Assembly: GCA_002343775.1 (NCBI GenBank)
Contig: DDSH01000021.1
Coordinates: forward strand, 10,019-74,018
Reading direction: 5' to 3'
DNA from: Anaerolineales bacterium UBA2395
GTDB taxonomy: Bacteria; Chloroflexota; Anaerolineae; Anaerolineales; Villigracilaceae
Length of the DNA: 64,000 bases
The position numbers and the translations under genes are program-made. Below, one piece after another: positions 59,247 to 64,000 of the stretch. The notes below the pieces were generated by a model. The model made no database searches. It had not been told where the DNA came from and saw only the letters and a list, made by a program, of their open reading frames with translations. Position 1 is the first letter of the stretch, and the number at the start of each line of letters is the position of its first letter.

Positions 59247-60680
59247 ATGACACCCACCCCTCTTTTCGATGAAGCAGGAAAACACTACCAGCAAACCCGC
59301 ATGGCGCACTGGGATCACATTGCCCAAAAACGCGATTCCTGGAGCGGTATGGGAGGCTGGTATCATCGCCGCTTGAACGAGATCTACACATTTCTAGCCA
59401 GCCCCCGCCTGCGCATTCTCGAGATCGGCTGCGGCATGGGCGACCTGCTAGCCAGTTTGAATCCCTCGCACGGGGTCGGGGTCGATTTTTCGGCTGAGAT
59501 GATCGAGCGCGCAAAGAAGCGCCACCCTGCGCTCGAATTCCACCATCTCGACGCACATGACCTCTCCAGCCTTGAAGGCGAATTCGATATCATCATCTTC
59601 TCCGACAGCATCAACGACCTGTGGGATGTCCAACGGGCACTGGAGCAAGTCAAACGATTTTGCAAGCCGCACACACGCCTCATCTTGAACTTTTACAGCC
59701 ATCTATGGCAGATCCCCCTCAAGATCGCACAAAGTCTCAACTTAGCCGCCCCCATGCTCGACCAGAACTGGCTTACCCCCGAAGACGTGACAAACCTCCT
59801 GCGCCTCGCCGGTTTTGAGACCATTCGCACCACCAACGAAATTCTCTTCCCCCTTCCGCTGGGCGGTTTCGCCAACCGTTACCTCGTGCGGTTCTGGCTC
59901 CTGCGTAATCTGGCGCTCTCCAACTTTGTCATTGCCCGCCCCGCCCCGCAGCCGGTTGAAAACCCCAGCGTCTCTGTTGTGGTTGCAGCGCGCAACGAAG
60001 AAGGCAACATCAGAAATATCTTCGAGCGCCTTCCACAAATGGGATCAAAAACTGAACTCATTTTCGTGGAAGGGCATTCCAAGGATAAAACGTACGAAAC
60101 CATTGAAAAGGAAATGGCGCTTCACCCCGGGACCTCGAGCCTTCTCTTCCGCCAGCCGGGCATTGGCAAAGCCGACGCAATTCGGCTCGGCTTCGAGAAA
60201 GCCTCCGGCGACATCCTCATGATCCTCGACGCCGACCTGACCGTCCCGCCGGAAGACCTGCCGCGATTTTACGATGCCATTGCCTCCGGCACGGGAGAGT
60301 TCATCAACGGCGTGCGCCTGGTCTATCCAATGGAAAAAGAGGCGATGCGCACACTTAACTTCATTGGTAACAAACTGTTCAGCATGGCATTCTCATGGAT
60401 GCTTGGTCAGCCCGTCAAAGATACACTGTGCGGCACGAAAGTCCTCTGGCGCAAAGATTACGAGGCAATCGCGGCAAACCGCTCTTATTTCGGCGACTTC
60501 GATCCCTTTGGAGATTTTGACCTGATCTTCGGCGCGGCAAAACTGAACCGGAAAATCGTCGATCTCCCCATCCGCTACCGGGAGCGCACCTACGGCACGA
60601 CCAACATCTCGCGCTGGAAACACGGCATCCTGCTTTTCAGAATGGTGGCATTCGCCGCAAGACGGATCAAATTTGTTTGA
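59247..60680 (+). CDS. Fusion of SAM methyltransferase and family 2 glycosyltransferase
   Basis: 477 residues from the ATG at 59247; the longer frame to 59103 overlaps the regulator and is rejected. Residues 35-230 are a methyltransferase: ILEIGCGMGDLLA (57-69), VGVDFSAEMIERAKKR and FSDSINDLWDVQRALEQV. Residues 240-477 are a GT2: SVSVVVAARNEEGNI (241-255), ILDAD (326-330, metal site) and the DPM1-like DTLCGTKVLWR and RTYGTTNISRW. It may charge a polyprenyl phosphate with a sugar and methylate it or its acceptor. It is the divergent partner of the regulator gene. Confidence 0.88.
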   Translation: MTPTPLFDEAGKHYQQTRMAHWDHIAQKRDSWSGMGGWYHRRLNEIYTFLASPRLRILEIGCGMGDLLASLNPSHGVGVDFSAEMIERAKKRHPALEFHHLDAHDLSSLEGEFDIIIFSDSINDLWDVQRALEQVKRFCKPHTRLILNFYSHLWQIPLKIAQSLNLAAPMLDQNWLTPEDVTNLLRLAGFETIRTTNEILFPLPLGGFANRYLVRFWLLRNLALSNFVIARPAPQPVENPSVSVVVAARNEEGNIRNIFERLPQMGSKTELIFVEGHSKDKTYETIEKEMALHPGTSSLLFRQPGIGKADAIRLGFEKASGDILMILDADLTVPPEDLPRFYDAIASGTGEFINGVRLVYPMEKEAMRTLNFIGNKLFSMAFSWMLGQPVKDTLCGTKVLWRKDYEAIAANRSYFGDFDPFGDFDLIFGAAKLNRKIVDLPIRYRERTYGTTNISRWKHGILLFRMVAFAARRIKFV

Positions 60681-60683
60681 ATT

Positions 60684-60974
60684 TCACGGCAATCGATACT
60701 TTGCTGATTGCCCGCCATGTACCACAAACGCTTCCCTCGGGGAGAAATACCCCGCTTCAGACCATTTGCCCACAAGATATACATCGGAAGCATGCGGGAA
60801 AAAATCCGGCGGATCTTCCAAATAAAACACGACCAGCCCATTGGAAGACCCCACAACAAAGAAGACCAGCCGCGGCTCTTCTGATTCAGCATACCCAAGT
60901 TTCGCGCTATCCGGCTCGCCCTCGCCGGAAAAAAAAATCCATCTACTGCATGAAATGACAAAGGGGAACAGACT
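60684..60974 (-). pseudogene. In-frame 96-codon remnant after the TGA of the GT-C gene
   Basis: After the TGA at 60975-60977 the same frame stays open for 96 codons to a second TGA at 60684-60686. Its content is gene-like: FFSGEGEPDSAKLGYAE, LVFFVVGSSNGLVVFYLED, FPHASDVYLVGKWSEAGYF and a basic end. No ATG occurs in it, and only a GTG about 40 codons in could start it. It may be a lost C-terminus of the GT-C protein, the remnant of another gene, or reached by stop-codon read-through. A run of nine A (60929-60937) is a possible frameshift site. The stretch otherwise would be empty. Confidence 0.5.
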
Positions 60975-62624
60975 TCATGGACTTGACACCCGTTCAAAAA
61001 TGAGAATATCTGGATTAACCGCCGACACACTCGTTTGCGGAAGCCAAGCCGGAAGGCGGTATGCGAATCTTGCAAGCAAACGGTAACTTGACACCTCGCC
61101 TGCGATCAATTGCTTGAAAAAGTCACATTCCACCGGGTTGGTCTCACAGACAGAAGGTGTAAAGAAACGATCATAGGTGTAGCTGTCAATAACAAAATAG
61201 TCCGTATTTCTTTCCAGCAGCCCCTGTTCGCCGAGGTTGTATTCATAACGTCCACCGGTGGGAACAACATCATCCACATATTTTATAAAATAGATCGGAT
61301 AATTATGCGCCCGCATAAAACGCCTCTTTTCCACAAAGGGAGGATACAGGGTGTATTCGATGCTTTTCCCATACCCACGGATCTGTGCAATGTACTCGGT
61401 CGCAGGGATGCGCGCGTCGTTCATGAACAACAAAGCAATACTAACCAGACGCAGGGTCGAGTACGCCAAACCAAGCACCAAAACAACGGCGGCAAAAGAT
61501 GGGACAAACCGCCAATCCTTTTTTCGGGCAATGCCCAGTACATCGTCCAGAAAAAGCGCGGCTAACACAGCCATCAACGGCACAAAAGGTATAAAGTGGC
61601 GTGGAATGTAATTGATCGAAATCAGGAAGGGCAGGTCAAAGATAAGCACATTTATTAAAAGAATTGAAACTCCGCCCATCATTTCATGTTCCATGCCCGC
61701 TTTGCCAAATCGGTGCAACACCAGGCGGACGACAAACCAAGCAACTCCCAGCAGGAAAAAGTAGTAGGCGAAAACACCAACGGCATCCTTGAACACCGCC
61801 CACTGACCGTACAAGCCGATGGGGGCGCCCGAATTAAATCCGTATTGAGAGAAGCGCAGAGCAGCGGGAATCGCGTTGCTCAGGTATTCCACAGGCGAGA
61901 TCAAAAGGCGGGGAGTGCCAATTCCGTACCCCAGAATCACCAGGAATGCCCCGGCAGCAAGAATGCCTAAAAACCGTCGCATATTGGCGCGAACATATCC
62001 CCAATTCATGAAAACAAGCACACCCACCGGCAGGAGCACCATGCTGGCGCCGGTATACTTGCTTGAGGCAGCCATTCCCACCGCAACAAACGAGGCAAAA
62101 AGCCAGCCCAATTTATTGGTGTAATGAAACTTCAAAACAAAATACAAACACAAAAATGTGAAGAACTGCACATAGAGATCATTATGCGCAAACCGGCTGT
62201 TGGCAGCGGCGACTCCGCTCACAATGTATAAAACACCAGCCAGGGTTGCAACCGCCTTCCCCGCACCGATCACCCGCGTGGTCTTATAAACGAAAACGCC
62301 AACCAAAGCCCCAAGAATACCGGAAAAGATCCGGGCTGCCACAATAAACGCAAACGTCGAGCGCCCCATCCCATAGGTTAGCAACCCGATCAAGTACATC
62401 ACTTGCTTCGGCAGGGAGGGATAATTGAAATCAGGTTCGGTCACATCGAACTGAAGCTCCCCATTCAACGCCAGATCCACACGCCAGACCAATTCGTCAG
62501 GGTTCCACAAAGCAGGCGCACCCCAACTCACACCTGGCACAGACACTGCCAGAAACAGAAAAAAAATAAAAAGAGGAATCAGAAACTCATACCGCGAAAT
62601 GAATCGGTCTATTTTGACACGCAT
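60975..62624 (-). CDS. GT39-like membrane glycosyltransferase
   Basis: 549 residues with GGAG upstream of the ATG. Its first loop reads WGAPALWNPDELVWRVDLALNGELQFDVTEPDFNYPSLPKQVMYL, with DE as in classical PMT/GT39 enzymes. About 11 membrane segments follow, then a soluble C-terminal part of about 110 residues with YEYNLGEQGLLERNTDYFVIDSYTYDRFF. It would use a polyprenyl-linked sugar at the outer face. It follows a methyltransferase-like gene after 14 nt. An in-frame 96-codon stretch after its stop may once have belonged to it. Confidence 0.8.
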   Translation of the reverse strand: MRVKIDRFISRYEFLIPLFIFFLFLAVSVPGVSWGAPALWNPDELVWRVDLALNGELQFDVTEPDFNYPSLPKQVMYLIGLLTYGMGRSTFAFIVAARIFSGILGALVGVFVYKTTRVIGAGKAVATLAGVLYIVSGVAAANSRFAHNDLYVQFFTFLCLYFVLKFHYTNKLGWLFASFVAVGMAASSKYTGASMVLLPVGVLVFMNWGYVRANMRRFLGILAAGAFLVILGYGIGTPRLLISPVEYLSNAIPAALRFSQYGFNSGAPIGLYGQWAVFKDAVGVFAYYFFLLGVAWFVVRLVLHRFGKAGMEHEMMGGVSILLINVLIFDLPFLISINYIPRHFIPFVPLMAVLAALFLDDVLGIARKKDWRFVPSFAAVVLVLGLAYSTLRLVSIALLFMNDARIPATEYIAQIRGYGKSIEYTLYPPFVEKRRFMRAHNYPIYFIKYVDDVVPTGGRYEYNLGEQGLLERNTDYFVIDSYTYDRFFTPSVCETNPVECDFFKQLIAGEVSSYRLLARFAYRLPAWLPQTSVSAVNPDILIFERVSSP

Positions 62625-62638
62625 CTTAAATCTCCGAA

Positions 62639-63460
62639 CTATTTCGGCTCCCTCGCCACCACATAAATCAGCGTCACCGCATCCACATCATCTTCACCAG
62701 TCTTGAACTCCGGACGAATCTTGTCCTTCGACTTGTGATACTCAACCATCAATCGTTCCAACACCGTAAACTCAACCTTCACAAAATTCGACTCGAAAAC
62801 GCGCTTGTAATCGTTCAAACGATAACGGTTCAAATTGCTGGTCGGGTTCAGGAAACTTCTCCATACACTTTCTGAAAACTTCAGCATCTCGAACGGATAT
62901 TTGAAAAAATGATCGCGTAAATCCACAAAATGTAAATGGATGCCGCCGGGTGCGGTCAGTTTGGCCAGCGCCGTTGTGATACCCGGCACATCATCCAAAT
63001 GCTCGAACACAGAAGTACTGAGGATAACATCCACTTGCGAGATCTGCTTCTGGATGGATTCTTCGCGGATATCACCATGCAGCAGGGTGATGTATTCGCT
63101 TCGCGGCTGGACCCGATCCCCTTCCAATTTCAGATAACTTTCATACGCCGGGAGCAATTCCCTGTTCCGTTCCTCGTCCAACAACACGAAATGGTCGCAC
63201 AAAACCACATGCGCCGCGCCACATCTGAGCAGATCCACGCCAACGGCAAACCGCCCGCCATATCCGAAGACCAGTATCCGCTTTCCTTCAAGCATCAGCC
63301 CATTCTTCGCAAGAACATTGACATACTGTTCCACCGCCGCAGCAGGGTCGTTCGACTCAAGCCCCGGTTTGATGATCCAGCGTCGCTTAAGAAGGAAGCG
63401 CGCCAGGCTTTCCGGCATAAAGTGACGGATGAGTCGCAGGTATAGGTAAAATAGATTCAC
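62639..63460 (-). CDS. SAM-dependent methyltransferase-like protein
   Basis: 273 residues from a GTG start with AAGGAG 4 nt upstream. RILVFGYGGRFAVGVDLLRCGAAHVVLCDHF (60-90) is an altered motif I (GYGGRF instead of GxGxG). ITLLHGDIREESI and DVILSTSVFEHLDDVPGITTALAKLTAPGGIHLHFVDLRDHFF are the later motifs, so a class I methyltransferase fold is likely. The basic N-terminus (LIRHFMPESLARFLLKRRW) may bind membrane. The family is common in polysaccharide loci, but the methyl acceptor is unknown. Confidence 0.78.
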   Translation of the reverse strand: MNLFYLYLRLIRHFMPESLARFLLKRRWIIKPGLESNDPAAAVEQYVNVLAKNGLMLEGKRILVFGYGGRFAVGVDLLRCGAAHVVLCDHFVLLDEERNRELLPAYESYLKLEGDRVQPRSEYITLLHGDIREESIQKQISQVDVILSTSVFEHLDDVPGITTALAKLTAPGGIHLHFVDLRDHFFKYPFEMLKFSESVWRSFLNPTSNLNRYRLNDYKRVFESNFVKVEFTVLERLMVEYHKSKDKIRPEFKTGEDDVDAVTLIYVVAREPK

Positions 63461-63468
63461 ACGGCTCC

Positions 63469-64000
63469 TTAGGGCATCTTATCCAAACAATCATCCGGCA
63501 CGGCTTTGGGGACAAGCAATTCTACATTGACCTCGGTGAGCGTAATTTTCGGTTCGTAATAACAAAGTACAGGAATTGAGACCCATTTCACCCAGGCATT
63601 GTTCTCCTCCCCAAACACTACTGTGCTGTCTTTTTCCGGAGTCCGCAGTGGTTCAGAGATGATCAGGGAAAATCGCTGCTTTGAAATATCGGCATAGAAT
63701 ATTTCGAAGTAAGCCGCCTCCTCGCCCATGGCTTCGTTCATCAATCTTTTCTTTTCGTACTCCGGTACAAAGGGGACATTCTGAATAAAACCGAAGGTCA
63801 GCAGTTGGCGTTGATCTAGGAATAATACATCGCCGCCTTCTGAGACAGCCAGATCCACTTCGCTCTGGATGATCTCAAGAGAGCGCTCCGCGACTTCCCT
63901 TGAGGGAATCATGTCAAGCGCTCTCTGAAGGGTCCTTTCATTGTTTGCAATAGCGGGCGGAACAGTCTCTTCAATTGCATCACCAGTCTCCCGAAGCGCC
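63469..64000 (-). CDS. Hypothetical protein, N-terminus cut by window edge
   Basis: The frame is open from the edge at 64000 to the TAA/TAG stop region at 63469, about 176 codons. An ATG at 63912 is internal: the frame continues upstream of it without a stop (RETGDAIEETVPPAIANNERTLQ). The visible part is soluble, with VSEGGDVLFLDQRQLLTFGFI, EYEKKRLMNEAMGEEAAYFEIFYADI and a beta-rich end (ITLTEVNVELLVPKAVPDD). It resembles the soluble tails of GT-C membrane proteins here, so it may be the C-terminal end of one. That is an inference only. Confidence 0.55.
   Translation of the reverse strand, partial: ALRETGDAIEETVPPAIANNERTLQRALDMIPSREVAERSLEIIQSEVDLAVSEGGDVLFLDQRQLLTFGFIQNVPFVPEYEKKRLMNEAMGEEAAYFEIFYADISKQRFSLIISEPLRTPEKDSTVVFGEENNAWVKWVSIPVLCYYEPKITLTEVNVELLVPKAVPDDCLDKMP

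Noticed and set aside
60590..61075. 161-codon minus-strand frame at the end of the GT-C gene
   Set aside because: It overlaps two genes in another frame; the frame continuing from the GT-C gene itself (60684-60974) is the protein-like one.

Overview
This window is almost entirely one very large surface-polysaccharide locus, nearly all on the minus strand. The likely source is a Chloroflexota bacterium of the Anaerolineae type. That is an inference from style: many divergent GT39-like (GT-C) membrane glycosyltransferases, a lipoprotein with a Pro/Thr-rich linker, weak or absent Shine-Dalgarno sites at many starts, and dispersed intergenic palindromes and heptanucleotide repeats. No rRNA, tRNA, CRISPR or transposase was seen.

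Layout, following minus-strand transcription from the right end. 60.9-64 kb: a gene cut by the right edge, a methyltransferase-like gene and a GT-C protein followed by an in-frame remnant. 59.2-60.7 kb (plus strand): a methyltransferase-glycosyltransferase fusion, divergent from a winged-helix regulator (58.7-59.2 kb). 46.8-58.7 kb: nucleotide-sugar epimerases and PseB, a Wzm/Wzt ABC exporter, methyltransferases, a GT-B transferase, an RmlD-like reductase and a SAF-containing NeuB. 31.8-46.8 kb: SpsF-like cytidylyltransferase, DUF4910 peptidase-like protein, acyltransferase, GT4/GT2/GT-B transferases, lipoprotein, small transporter, sulfotransferase and Gfo/Idh oxidoreductase. 20.8-31.8 kb: a fused ATP sulfurylase/APS kinase (PAPS synthesis), an SDR, a CMP-nonulosonate synthetase fused to a HAD phosphatase, a NeuB-type synthase, a sulfotransferase and another GT-B transferase. 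0-20 kb: further GT-C, GT2, sulfotransferase, DUF115, cytidylyltransferase and dehydrogenase genes, ending in a Wzz-type chain-length protein cut by the left edge.

How the genes fit together (inference): the locus has what is needed to make an exported, sulfated glycan carrying nonulosonic (sialic-acid-like) sugars. It has its own PAPS supply, four sulfotransferases, two NeuB-type synthases, three cytidylyltransferases and at least four candidate CMP-sugar transferases (three GT-B proteins with HP and ST-type motifs, one DUF115/GT42-like protein). Ten GT-C proteins, an ABC exporter and a chain-length regulator complete it. One 17-bp palindrome is shared by the regulator's own promoter region and the promoter region of the PAPS synthase, which suggests a dedicated regulatory link.

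Non-genic structure is also rich. There is a helically phased array of DnaA-box-like sites at 48.3-48.6 kb; a terminal-inverted-repeat element carrying a GxxExxY gene with a gene-less 79-bp relative about 1.7 kb away; G/C-rich palindromes inserted at the same residue of two paralogous GT39 genes; and heptanucleotide tandem repeats at many gene borders, often running into the coding ends.
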